Counted from the first letter of the stretch, positions 1 to 7,342 are shown. The stretch is 64,000 nucleotides of DNA from Emticicia sp. 21SJ11W-3 (GCF_024138715.1 NZ_CP092074.1:3844001-3908000), one strand, 5' to 3'. Numbers and translations: made by a program. The notes: generated from the letters alone by a model not told the origin.

Positions 1-360
1 CATAAACATCCAGTTAGGTACACCTTTCTTAAACTTGGGCTCAATGTTGGCTTTGTCGTTCAGAATATCGTTATAGTAATTTTTGGTTTTCCACATCATG
101 TGAAACAAGTTATCTGAGTAGCTCGGCGAATGCGGGTCTTGCTCGGTGTCGGCATAAGCATGGTGCAGGCGGTGCATAATACCGTAAGCTTTAGGGCTGA
201 GAAACGACGACCCCTGTGTTACATACGTAACCACGTAGAAAAACCTCTCCCAACCCTTCGTCATCGTAAACATCTGGTGGGCAGCATAGCGGTGTAAAAA
301 GAAAGTTTGTGAAAACAATGATAGGTACCAGTGGGCCAGGAAAAAAATTAAGATTGCCAT
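1..360 (-). CDS. Fatty acyl desaturase, N-terminal part (gene runs off the window)
   Basis: From the ATG at 360 the minus strand stays open for 120 codons to the window edge, so the C-terminal part is missing. Two of the three histidine boxes of membrane di-iron acyl desaturases are visible: HRYAAH at residues 23-28 (HxxxxH) and HRLHH at 63-67 (HxxHH), the latter followed by a DPHSPS stretch usual in the stearoyl-CoA/acyl-lipid desaturase family. The first 20 residues are hydrophobic, as expected for a membrane segment. These enzymes insert a cis double bond in fatty acyl chains using O2 and an electron donor. The exact substrate and regiospecificity cannot be read from this fragment. A matching promoter lies just upstream (386-413). 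Confidence 0.88.
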   Translation of the reverse strand, partial: MAILIFFLAHWYLSLFSQTFFLHRYAAHQMFTMTKGWERFFYVVTYVTQGSSFLSPKAYGIMHRLHHAYADTEQDPHSPSYSDNLFHMMWKTKNYYNDILNDKANIEPKFKKGVPNWMFM

Positions 361-364
361 TAAG

Positions 365-415
365 AATTGTGGTTATTTTAAAGCCCAAAATTAGGTATCG
401 TTCCAAACCACAATT
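365..415 (-). promoter_or_regulatory. Desaturase promoter with flanking 10-bp inverted repeat
   Basis: On the minus strand a TAATTTTG box (386-393) matches the Bacteroidota -7 consensus TAnnTTTG, with a TTG (411-413) 17 bp upstream as a -33 element. This would start transcription near 381 and give a leader of about 20 nt to the ATG at 360. AATTGTGGTT (365-374) and its exact reverse complement AACCACAATT (406-415) bracket the -7 box, one arm on the -33 region and one in the leader. Because one arm lies upstream of the start of transcription, the repeat is more likely a DNA-binding pair than an RNA hairpin. Confidence 0.5.
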
Positions 416-490
416 ATGACCAAACGCCAATAAAAAAACTGATAGATATCATTTTTTTTAGAAGCCGATTCAAAATCTGAATCCAGAAAT

Positions 491-520
491 TTTGCTAAAC
501 GGTAGAAAACATTATTTTTG
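491..520 (+). promoter_or_regulatory. Bacteroidota-type promoter, plus strand
   Basis: TTTG (491-494), an 18-bp spacer and TATTTTTG (513-520) match the -33/-7 consensus of the Bacteroidota primary sigma factor. The predicted start is near 525. The nearest plus-strand gene begins 300 bp further on, so the product is either a long 5' leader or an unannotated small transcript. Confidence 0.45.
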
Positions 521-828
521 TAGTACCAATGTTCAATTAAACTTATTGCTGGTTTTTAAACCATTCAACACATGAAAAACCTTAAACTTTTTTCTGGCTG
601 CTTTACCGGCTTTGGTCGCAGCCTTTGCCTGCCTGCATTTATACTGCACAAACATTTTATGATGGCTTAGCCAAAGTAATAATTGACTGAAAGGCCCGTT
701 GACGCTCTTAAACTTATTCATTTTAAGGCTTTATTAGTCTTCCGGCTATTGTACGCCTATTCGGCAGAGTAGGTTAGTTCAACTTACTATACCATTCCAT
801 AAACTAACAATGTTCAAAACTAACTTTT

Positions 829-2238
829 ATGAAAACTCACTTCCGGTTTCTTTCATTTTTTATGGCTTTATGCGCAACTGTTTACGCCAAACAAGACTCA
901 ACCATTATTATCGTCGACAAAAAGAAAGCACATACGCCCATTTTTGTGCAATACAACGGTAATTTTAGTGGCTATAAGGTTTTAGAACTCAATGAAAACA
1001 AAACCGAAACTCTGGTTATTAAAGAACCTTACCCAATTAGATTGATATCAAACGACACCGACAAAAAGTACCGGTTCGGGCGTCAGCTATCTTTTGTAAT
1101 ATACCCCGGCGAAAAACTCTATCTATCTAAAAACAAAGACAATGTAACTTACATCAGAAGCCTTTCTGACAGCACCAGAAACAACGAACTTGATTTTTTC
1201 AACGAGTTCGAAAAAATATGTGGCCAGTTTGAAGGATTCGCCGTTATGCAAATACCTGTCAAAATTTCAGGAATACCCAGATACAAACAGCTTGAAGCCA
1301 ATTACAACAAAAGAATAGCTTTTTTAAATGAATACAAAAGCCGAAAACCAATACGAGAAACCTATTATCAATACCTGAAAGCCCTTTTTCTGAACGATTA
1401 CCTCGTTACCCTTGCTGCACCTTACTTTTCGCCATACGAACAAAAGCGATTACCGCAAAACAAGGAAATAACAGCCGCGTTCGAGAATAACTTCATTAGC
1501 AGCGACCAGTTCTTCTATGAATCCAACTATCGGGCCACTGTGCTGAGTTACGTATTGCTTAAGTCTGGCCAAGACCTTGAAAAAACCGGAACTGATTATA
1601 AGAAAATGGCAGAAATAGCCCTGAACAGCTTTTCTGGTGCTACGCTTGAGGCTGTTCTGCTAGACATCATCAACCTTAATAAACAGAACATCGATAAATC
1701 AATTAATCTTCATATTGCAGAAAAACTGGCATCAATTTCCCAAAATCTATTCATTCGTTCTTTTGCAACTGATAACCTCCTGCCTTTTTATAAAACCACT
1801 CAACAAATAGGAAACAACCTGCCCTTGCTAAACGGCAAGTATGAAGCGGGGGAACTGAACGACATTTTCAAAAAATCGGATAAGCGCTTTTACTATGTAG
1901 ATTTCTGGGCCAGCTGGTGTGAGCCATGCCGGGCAGAAATGCCGGCATCACATAAACTGAAAGCAGAATATGAGGAGAAAGGCATCGGTTTTGTTTATAT
2001 CTCAACCGATGAAGACCCTAACGCCTGGAGCAAAGCCATGCAACAATTGGGCATTGCACCCGGCGAATCTTATCTATTGCCAAGCGGCAATGCTTCGGCA
2101 ATTGCCAAAAAATTCAATATCAGCTCTATTCCCCGATATCTTATTGTTGATGCCCATGCACAGATAATGTCTGACAATGCCCCGAGGCCATCTGACCCAG
2201 AAGTGAAGCGAATGTTTGATAAGCTCCTGAACAATTAA
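829..2238 (+). CDS. Secreted TlpA/ResA-like thioredoxin-fold protein
   Basis: The 469-residue protein starts with a signal peptide (about residues 1-20, ending YAK). Residues 21 to about 330 match no family I recognise. The C-terminal 125 residues are a thioredoxin fold of the TlpA/AhpC-TSA type: beta strand FYYVDFWA, redox motif WCEPC with cysteines 364 and 367, and the cis-proline loop SSIPRY. Such proteins reduce or exchange disulfides in the periplasm, for example in cytochrome c maturation or stress repair; in Bacteroidota many are lipid-anchored or periplasmic with long N-terminal domains like this one. The gene lies 42 bp upstream of a TPR protein on the same strand, probably one operon. 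The ATG at 829 is kept because the signal peptide follows directly. Confidence 0.85.
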   Translation: MKTHFRFLSFFMALCATVYAKQDSTIIIVDKKKAHTPIFVQYNGNFSGYKVLELNENKTETLVIKEPYPIRLISNDTDKKYRFGRQLSFVIYPGEKLYLSKNKDNVTYIRSLSDSTRNNELDFFNEFEKICGQFEGFAVMQIPVKISGIPRYKQLEANYNKRIAFLNEYKSRKPIRETYYQYLKALFLNDYLVTLAAPYFSPYEQKRLPQNKEITAAFENNFISSDQFFYESNYRATVLSYVLLKSGQDLEKTGTDYKKMAEIALNSFSGATLEAVLLDIINLNKQNIDKSINLHIAEKLASISQNLFIRSFATDNLLPFYKTTQQIGNNLPLLNGKYEAGELNDIFKKSDKRFYYVDFWASWCEPCRAEMPASHKLKAEYEEKGIGFVYISTDEDPNAWSKAMQQLGIAPGESYLLPSGNASAIAKKFNISSIPRYLIVDAHAQIMSDNAPRPSDPEVKRMFDKLLNN

Positions 2239-2280
2239 TTTTTTGTCTGAAATCTATTCACTCATAAATATAAAGCAATC

Positions 2281-3399
2281 ATGAAAAACTTCATTTATCT
2301 TTTTGCTATTCTTTTTTACAGCCAGGCTTTGGCTCAAACTACTGCCGACAATACACTTAGCAAAGCCAAAGCACTTACGAATGATTACCGTTTTGGCGAG
2401 GCCATTCAGATGCTGGCTGGCTGTAATACCCAACCCTGCCTGCTTGAAAAAGGCTTTTGCTATGCAAAAACCGGCGATTACAAACAAAGCGATACCTTCT
2501 ACGGAAAAGTGCTGGTTGCCGATTCCAGCAATCGTACAGCCTTATTTCAGATTGCTAATAATGCCGAAAGCGCTGGCAATTACAAGAAAGCAAAAACCTA
2601 TTACAGTAAGCTGTTAAAGGTAGATTCAACCAATGCTACGTACCTCAAACTACTGGGGGTGGTTTACACTAAACTAGGGAACGATTCGCTGGCCATGGTT
2701 TTACTTCGCAAAGCCATTTCGTTGAACGACCTTGATTGCGCAAACGAACTGGGCAAAGTGTATCTGCGCAGAAACATGACCAAAAATTGTCTTAATCTGG
2801 TAGAAAGACACCTGAAGTATGATTCTGCCTACCTGCCTTTGCATCAGCTGAAAGTTAAAGCGCTATATAAAGAGATGAAGTTTCAGGAGGTGATTCCGGC
2901 CATTCGAACCCTGATGGCTCTGGGAGACTCAAGCCTTGCTTATCAACGCATGCTGGGCTTTGCCTATTACCGAACCGACAGCACCAGACAATGCATAGAA
3001 GTATTAGAAAAATACACGCAAAAAGGCGAGCCGGAAGAAGGGATAGACTATTTTCTGGGGCTGGCTTATATGAAAGAAAACAATATGGCCAAAGCCAAAA
3101 TACATTTCGAAAAAGCCATTGCCATGGGTGTATCAGAAAACATAGCCGATTATTATTATACCCTGGGCTATATAAACGAGAAAGAGAAAAACTATAGTGA
3201 AGCCATTGATGCCTATAATAACGCTTATCTGTTCGATGACCGCTCCTACCTGCTCTTTTTAATGGCCCGAACTTACGACTGGAAAAACGACAAAAACCAC
3301 GCTGTTGAGTTCTATAATAAATACCTGTTGTCGTCAGACACCGTAAAGCAGTACAGGTCTGATGCCACCAAAAGGCTGGAGTATCTGAAAGCCAGATAG
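2281..3399 (+). CDS. Exported tetratricopeptide-repeat protein
   Basis: The 372-residue product has a clear signal peptide (MKNFIYLFAILFYSQALAQ) and then TPR-like helix pairs over nearly all its length. Repeats of the A/G-x-Y-x-x-A pattern are visible, such as GNYKKAKTYYSKLLKVDS and KNYSEAIDAYNNAYLFD. TPR solenoids mediate protein-protein contacts; no enzymatic motif is present. It follows the thioredoxin-like gene after 42 bp, so the two are probably co-transcribed and may act in the same periplasmic process. The partner is unknown. A bidirectional terminator at 3476-3498 ends the unit. Confidence 0.8.
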   Translation: MKNFIYLFAILFYSQALAQTTADNTLSKAKALTNDYRFGEAIQMLAGCNTQPCLLEKGFCYAKTGDYKQSDTFYGKVLVADSSNRTALFQIANNAESAGNYKKAKTYYSKLLKVDSTNATYLKLLGVVYTKLGNDSLAMVLLRKAISLNDLDCANELGKVYLRRNMTKNCLNLVERHLKYDSAYLPLHQLKVKALYKEMKFQEVIPAIRTLMALGDSSLAYQRMLGFAYYRTDSTRQCIEVLEKYTQKGEPEEGIDYFLGLAYMKENNMAKAKIHFEKAIAMGVSENIADYYYTLGYINEKEKNYSEAIDAYNNAYLFDDRSYLLFLMARTYDWKNDKNHAVEFYNKYLLSSDTVKQYRSDATKRLEYLKAR

Positions 3400-3475
3400 A
3401 ATAAACACCTAAAACTTATTGATTCTGCTAATCGTATTAAAAACTACGCGGCAACGGAAGTTTAAAAGAAAAAAC

Positions 3476-3498
3476 CCCGAAAAATCACACTTTTCGGG
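3476..3498. terminator. Bidirectional rho-independent terminator
   Basis: Arms CCCGAAAA (3476-3483) and TTTTCGGG (3491-3498) enclose a 7-nt loop. The minus-strand reading is followed by GTTTTTTC, a good U-run. The plus reading is followed by a T-rich stretch. It separates the convergent TPR gene and the stress-protein operon. Confidence 0.7.
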
Positions 3499-3597
3499 TA
3501 AATTCTTTATTACTTTAAAGAGAAAAGTAAAATAGTGGCAGATAAATCTTTAAGGCAGTACATAAACAATTGCACATGTATAAAATACCATTGCTGG

Positions 3598-3642
3598 CAG
3601 TTCTATTGGCAGGTAAAAGTGTTTACCTACACAATAGAACTG
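3598..3642. repeat. Long interrupted stem-loop over the 3' end of the small unknown gene
   Basis: CAGTTCTATTG (3598-3608) pairs with CAATAGAACTG (3632-3642), and GGTAAA (3612-3617) pairs with TTTACC (3622-3627). Together they make a 17-bp stem with one internal loop (GCA/TACA) and a 4-nt cap. It includes the stop codon of the 3627-3974 gene. There is no U-run on either side, so it is not a classic terminator; an mRNA 3'-end stabiliser is one possibility. Confidence 0.55.
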
Positions 3643-3974
3643 TAGATATTGCGTCCAATATCATTCTGGCGTTCAAGTGTCCATTTGTTAGTAAATGCGG
3701 TATGTATCCAGGAGTTTCCCACTTTCCTGAAAACACTAATCTGTAACCCTAGTTTTTCCCAGAAATACTCTTCAATCTGCTCAATTGTCATATTCGGTGA
3801 TATAATAAACACCGAAGGATTCTTCAGGCTTGAGATATCGTTCAGAGTATGGAAGGCGTCAGTGCTCATTTCATTTCCTCTATGATACACCTCTATCTTC
3901 AGAAAAGGGTAAATCTCGTTAAATGCCCTTGCTAACTGATTAACTGACATTTCCTTATCAACAACAATCTTCAT
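3627..3974 (-). CDS. Small cytoplasmic protein of unknown function, in the stress-protein operon
   Basis: This 115-residue soluble protein has no signal peptide or membrane segment. I do not recognise a named domain. The layout looks like an alpha/beta fold: an N-terminal strand and helix (MKIVVDKEMSVNQLARAFNE), a middle segment NPSVFIISPNMTIEQIEEYF, and a C-terminal half rich in aromatic residues (VFRKVGNSWIHT, TNKWTLERQN). It starts 24 bp after the universal stress protein gene on the same strand, so it is very likely co-transcribed from the Crp/FNR-type promoter at 4847-4891 and may have a related role under stress or low oxygen. No catalytic motif is visible. Confidence 0.75.
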   Translation of the reverse strand: MKIVVDKEMSVNQLARAFNEIYPFLKIEVYHRGNEMSTDAFHTLNDISSLKNPSVFIISPNMTIEQIEEYFWEKLGLQISVFRKVGNSWIHTAFTNKWTLERQNDIGRNIYSSIV

Positions 3975-3998
3975 GTATAGTATTTTTCAGCGTTAAAT

Positions 3999-4817
3999 TT
4001 ACTGTATTGCCAAAACCGGAACCTCGGCATCAAAAACCAGTCGACGGGTATTACCTGCAAAGAAAATCTTCTCCAGAAACCCATGATGCTTCGGAAACGT
4101 AATCAAAAGTTGAGCTTTTCTGCTTTTAACAAAACTGTTAATGGTCTCAACCTGATTTTTACCAGTCACTGTCTGAAACGTATGCGGCACATTCTTCAGT
4201 AACTCACGCAAGCTTAATTCTGCTTTTTTAATATCTTCTATTGGTAATGCCGGTGTATTGGGGGCTACATATATTACATCAACCACGGTGTCAAGGTCTC
4301 TTAAAAAATAAATAGCTTTTCCTAATACGGCGGCATCTATGGGTTTGCTCAGGTCAACCCCCATCACGGCATTTTCAAAATGCTTAATTGTGTAGTTGGG
4401 CGGTAAAACCAGCATTGGTATTTTCAATGAATCAATCATTTCGGTGGCCGCACTACCAAAAAAACCAGCGCCAAGCGGAGAGTCCCCCACGCTACTCATC
4501 ACAATCAGGTCAACTTCAAATTCTTTAGTTGCGGTTTTTATGGTATCAATTACAGAACCGTGCCTGTAACAAACCTCTATTTCTAGTGGCTGATTAACCC
4601 TGGCCATCACTCTTTTTTTTAAATCACTCAGTTTTTTGGCACTAATTCTTTTCACTTCATCAATAGGCAGCCCGTAATTATCATCATAGGTATTCAAAAA
4701 ACGGTATGCATGAAACATTACCAGGCGCGCCTGCTGCTTTATTGCTATATTTGCAGCCAGATGTGCAGCCTTATTGCCTGCCCTTGAAAAATCGGTAGCC
4801 AGTAGTATAGTTTTCAT
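3999..4817 (-). CDS. Universal stress protein, tandem UspA domains
   Basis: The protein has two consecutive UspA folds, as usual for Usp proteins near 280 residues. The N-terminal domain begins with the typical KTILLATDFS strand-loop and continues to the ILVLPPNY segment; the second begins near FENAVMGVDLSKP. Upstream ATG 4841 would add eight residues, but the family starts at MKTILLATDFS and the predicted transcript starts near 4842, so I use 4817. Usp proteins bind ATP or other nucleotides and help survival in starvation, hypoxia and oxidative stress. The gene diverges from the kinase-regulator-hemN block and is followed after 24 bp by the small unknown gene. A TATGA-N6-TCATA site at 4876-4891 is positioned to activate it. 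Confidence 0.9.
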   Translation of the reverse strand: MKTILLATDFSRAGNKAAHLAANIAIKQQARLVMFHAYRFLNTYDDNYGLPIDEVKRISAKKLSDLKKRVMARVNQPLEIEVCYRHGSVIDTIKTATKEFEVDLIVMSSVGDSPLGAGFFGSAATEMIDSLKIPMLVLPPNYTIKHFENAVMGVDLSKPIDAAVLGKAIYFLRDLDTVVDVIYVAPNTPALPIEDIKKAELSLRELLKNVPHTFQTVTGKNQVETINSFVKSRKAQLLITFPKHHGFLEKIFFAGNTRRLVFDAEVPVLAIQ

Positions 4818-4846
4818 AATGCGGAATCTGGATAGTTTCATTGCAA

Positions 4847-4891
4847 CAAAATTCTATATTTTTCGGGCCATTGAATATGAGTTTCATCATA
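4847..4891 (-). promoter_or_regulatory. Crp/FNR-type site and promoter of the stress-protein operon
   Basis: TATGA (4876-4880), six bases, then TCATA (4887-4891) form an inverted repeat with the TGA-N6-TCA core used by the Crp/FNR family. On the minus strand GAATTTTG (4854-4847) resembles the -7 box TAnnTTTG, with one mismatch. The palindrome centre (4883.5) is 36.5 bp from the final G at 4847. With a start of transcription near 4842 the site is at -41.5, the class II activator position. Identical spacing is seen at the kinase and hemN promoters. Confidence 0.6.
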
Positions 4892-4936
4892 AGTAGCTAT
4901 GATAAACTCAAAAAAAAAACATTTGGGCGGTTTCAG

Positions 4937-4984
4937 AAAACTGATATTTGTCATATTTTTAGCTTACAAAACTTCTCTTCTTTG
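4937..4984 (+). promoter_or_regulatory. Crp/FNR-type site and promoter of the kinase-regulator operon
   Basis: TGATATTTGTCA (4942-4953) has the TGA-N6-TCA core with partly symmetric AT flanks. CTTCTTTG (4977-4984) keeps the TTTG part of the -7 box. The distance from palindrome centre (4947.5) to the last G (4984) is 36.5 bp, the same as at the two neighbouring sites. It implies transcription from about 4989. The site and -7 box are weaker than those before hemN. Confidence 0.5.
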
Positions 4985-5026
4985 CTGATGAAAAACAACC
5001 CAGGTACGAGGTCAACAGTTGCGGAA

Positions 5027-6223
5027 ATGGATATATTACACCAGTCGGAGGCTATTTTCTTGTTTGCCACTGAAGGAATTTTAATAGCGGATAAGCAAGG
5101 GAAAATTGTAAGAGTAAACCCAAGCGGTGCGGCAATGTTTGGGTACGAGCCTGAAGAACTGGAGAACCTGTCTATTGAAGATCTGATTCCCGGCAGATTC
5201 CGCCATACCCATACCGAACACCGCAGAGCATTTAACGAGCATCCACATGCGCGCTCGATGGGCAGCGGCATGGATTTGTACGCCCGCCGTAAAGATGGCA
5301 GTGAGTTTGCGGTTGAAATCAGCCTCAGCCCTTATCACAACAGCAAAGGTGCGTATGTGATAGCCTTTGTTATTGACATTACCATTCGTAAAAAAGCCGA
5401 AAACAGATTGGTTTCTTATAAAAACGAACTGGAAGTGGAGGTGGAAGAACGCACGCTTGTATTAAAAGAGGCCATTCAGAAACTGGAAAAAACCAAAGAT
5501 GAACTTGATAAAGCACTAAAGCGCGAGCAAGAACTGAACCTGATGAAATCCAGGTTTATTACCCTTGCTTCGCATGAATTCCGCACACCATTGGCTACAG
5601 TTTTGTCGTCATTATCACTGGTTGAAAAATACGCCGACCTTGACGAGAACGAAAAACGCGACAAGCACATTAGTCGCATCAAATCGTCGGTACGAATGCT
5701 GACCGAAATTCTGAATGATTTTCTATCGCTCAATAAACTGGAAGAAGGCAAAGTAATTGTATCGCCTGAAACATTTGACATCAGCGAGCTAATTGACGAA
5801 ATTTGCCAGCAGATGCAGGGCATTGCAAAAAAAGGGCAAAAGATCTTGTACAACTGCATTTCAGGAGACGACTCGCACCAGGTAAGAATCGACCCCAAGA
5901 TCATCAAAAACATTTTAATAAACCTTGTTTCTAACGCCATCAAGTTTTCGCCTGAGGGCGCACAAGTGTTTGTAAGCGTACGCCTGGACGAAAACAGCGT
6001 AACGCTTCGGGTACAAGATGAAGGCATTGGTATACCGGAGGCTGAGAAAAAACACCTGTTTGAGCGGTTTTACAGAATGAGCAACGCCGGCGAAATACAG
6101 GGTACTGGCTTAGGCCTCAGCATCGTGAATCAGTACGTAAATCTGTTAAAAGGAAAAATTGATTACTCAAGCCAGGAAAACAAAGGCACTGAATTTGTTA
6201 TTACCCTACCAAGACAATTATAA
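5027..6223 (+). CDS. PAS-domain sensor histidine kinase
   Basis: Numbered from the ATG at 5027 the protein has 398 residues: one PAS domain (about 1-125), a coiled coil (about 128-172), HisKA with FITLASHEFRTPLA and phospho-acceptor His183, and a HATPase domain with N box (NILINLVSNAIKF), G1 (VQDEGIGIP) and GTGLGL. No transmembrane helix is present, so it senses a cytoplasmic signal. Within the PAS domain, His62 (segment RFRHTHTEH) falls by eye at the place of the FixL haem-ligand His, but FixL's regulatory Arg is not conserved, so haem binding is only a hypothesis. The frame is open upstream, with ATG 4988 and TTG 4841 as other starts; the promoter geometry and the PAS start favour 5027. The gene is 10 bp ahead of its regulator. 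Confidence 0.9.
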   Translation: MDILHQSEAIFLFATEGILIADKQGKIVRVNPSGAAMFGYEPEELENLSIEDLIPGRFRHTHTEHRRAFNEHPHARSMGSGMDLYARRKDGSEFAVEISLSPYHNSKGAYVIAFVIDITIRKKAENRLVSYKNELEVEVEERTLVLKEAIQKLEKTKDELDKALKREQELNLMKSRFITLASHEFRTPLATVLSSLSLVEKYADLDENEKRDKHISRIKSSVRMLTEILNDFLSLNKLEEGKVIVSPETFDISELIDEICQQMQGIAKKGQKILYNCISGDDSHQVRIDPKIIKNILINLVSNAIKFSPEGAQVFVSVRLDENSVTLRVQDEGIGIPEAEKKHLFERFYRMSNAGEIQGTGLGLSIVNQYVNLLKGKIDYSSQENKGTEFVITLPRQL

Positions 6224-6233
6224 GCGAAAAGCT

Positions 6234-7274
6234 ATGAAAAAAATATTATTAATTGAAGACAACGCTGAAATAAGAGAAAACACATCTGAAATACTTGAAC
6301 TGGACGGATATGAAGTTCTGACAGCCGAGAATGGAAAAGTTGGGGTTGACATTGCCATAAAAGAACAACCAGACCTGATTATTTGCGATATCATGATGCC
6401 TGTGCTTGATGGCTACGGTGTTTTACATTTACTATCAAAGCAAGAAAAAACAGCCTCAATACCGTTTATTTTTCTTACTGCCAAAGCAGAACGCTCTGAT
6501 TTACGAAAAGGAATGGATATGGGCGCCGATGACTACATCACTAAACCTTTTGACGATGTAGAACTGCTTAGCGCCATTGAAAGCCGCCTCAGAAAAAAAG
6601 AATTATCTAAAAAGCAATACGCGCAGGATATAACCGGCCTTGACCAGCTCATTGCCGACGCCAACGGGGAACAGGAGTTAAAGAAACTGACAGAAAACCG
6701 CGAAATAAGATACTTTAAGAAAAAAACTGAAATTTACAGAGAGGGAGACTTCCCCCTTTATCTGTATTATGTACTGAAAGGCAAGCTGAAAGCCTTTAAA
6801 ACTAATGATGATGGCAAAGAGTTTATTGTAAACCTCTACCATCCCGGCGACTTTGTTGGTTACGTTGACCTGATTCAGGAAACCAATTTTACCGATACCA
6901 TTGAAACCCTGGAAGACTCAGAAATTTGCCTGATACCCAAAAAAGACTTTAACAACCTTTTATTACAAAACCCGCAGGTGGCACAGAAGTTTATTCAGCT
7001 GCTCTCAAAAAACATCAAAGACAACGAAAGCAGCTTGTTAAAACTGGCCTATAATTCGGTGCGTAAACGTGTTTCTGAGGCATTGCTCAAGTTTTTTCCA
7101 GACAACCAGGCGTCTATGAAAATCAGCCGTGAAGACCTGGCCAGCGCCGCAGGAACCTCTCTGGAAACGGCCATTCGCACTTTATCTGACTTTAAAGACG
7201 AGAAACTGGTAGAAATTGAATCAGGCAAAATAACGATTGTTAATCCCGAAAAACTAAAAAAACTCAGAAACTAG
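6234..7274 (+). CDS. Response regulator: receiver fused to Crp/FNR-type DNA-binding protein
   Basis: The 346-residue protein starts at MKKILLIEDN. The receiver (1-122) has the acidic pair Glu8/Asp9, phospho-acceptor Asp52 (CDIMMP), Thr82 and Lys104, so it should be phosphorylated by the kinase just upstream (10-bp gap). A cyclic-nucleotide-binding type beta barrel follows (about 145-265), then a Crp winged helix-turn-helix (about 283-346). The recognition helix holds Glu311 and Arg315 (LETAIRTL); the matching residues in CRP (E181/R185) and FNR (E209/R213) contact the TGA core. Only two cysteines are present, so there is no FNR-like Fe-S cluster. The barrel may bind no ligand. TGA-N6-TCA sites flank the operon on both sides, which suggests autoregulation and control of usp and hemN. 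Confidence 0.92.
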   Translation: MKKILLIEDNAEIRENTSEILELDGYEVLTAENGKVGVDIAIKEQPDLIICDIMMPVLDGYGVLHLLSKQEKTASIPFIFLTAKAERSDLRKGMDMGADDYITKPFDDVELLSAIESRLRKKELSKKQYAQDITGLDQLIADANGEQELKKLTENREIRYFKKKTEIYREGDFPLYLYYVLKGKLKAFKTNDDGKEFIVNLYHPGDFVGYVDLIQETNFTDTIETLEDSEICLIPKKDFNNLLLQNPQVAQKFIQLLSKNIKDNESSLLKLAYNSVRKRVSEALLKFFPDNQASMKISREDLASAAGTSLETAIRTLSDFKDEKLVEIESGKITIVNPEKLKKLRN

Positions 7275-7275
7275 C

Positions 7276-7323
7276 AAATATGACCGCTATCATATTTCTT
7301 TTTTTGTAAGGCATCTACCTTTG
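7276..7323 (+). promoter_or_regulatory. Perfect Crp/FNR-type palindrome and promoter of hemN
   Basis: AAATATGA (7276-7283), six bases and TCATATTT (7290-7297) form a perfect 8-bp inverted repeat with a TGA-N6-TCA core. TACCTTTG (7316-7323) is an exact TAnnTTTG -7 box and no good -33 box lies at the standard spacing, which fits a promoter that needs an activator. Centre 7286.5 to G7323 is 36.5 bp, giving a site at -41.5 if transcription starts near 7328. The leader to the hemN ATG would be about 15 nt. Confidence 0.7.
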
Positions 7324-7342
7324 TTTACAAAAAAAAGATGAG

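Larger units (their letters stand above)
361..828. other. Gene-poor region between desaturase and thioredoxin genes
   Basis: This stretch holds the desaturase promoter (minus, 386-413) and a plus-strand promoter-like pair (491-520). A 62-codon minus-strand frame (533-721) encodes a Lys/Ala-rich peptide. It has no recognisable domain and I do not support it as a gene. No tRNA, repeat or terminator is evident. The plus promoter would give the 829 gene a leader of about 300 nt, or drive a small RNA. Confidence 0.5.

Noticed and set aside
533-721. Minus-strand 62-codon frame with Lys/Ala-rich stretch (KAATKAGKAARKK)
   Set aside because: Low complexity, no domain, no promoter on that strand and overlapping a plus-strand promoter region. 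Probably not a gene.
4878-4910. Hairpin TGAGTTT ... AAACTCA with a one-base bulge, next to an A-run
   Set aside because: Considered as a terminator, but the homopolymer is A on the plus strand and lies on the wrong side for the minus strand. It overlaps the Crp/FNR-type site, whose TATGA/TCATA spacing explains it better.
4841-5026. Longer N-terminus of the PAS kinase from TTG 4841 or ATG 4988
   Set aside because: The extra residues match no PAS sequence and the predicted start of transcription (about 4989) lies inside or beyond them. ATG 4988 remains possible if the mRNA is leaderless.
5476-6027. 183-codon antisense frame inside the PAS kinase gene
   Set aside because: Ser-rich shadow of the kinase domain with no own motif.
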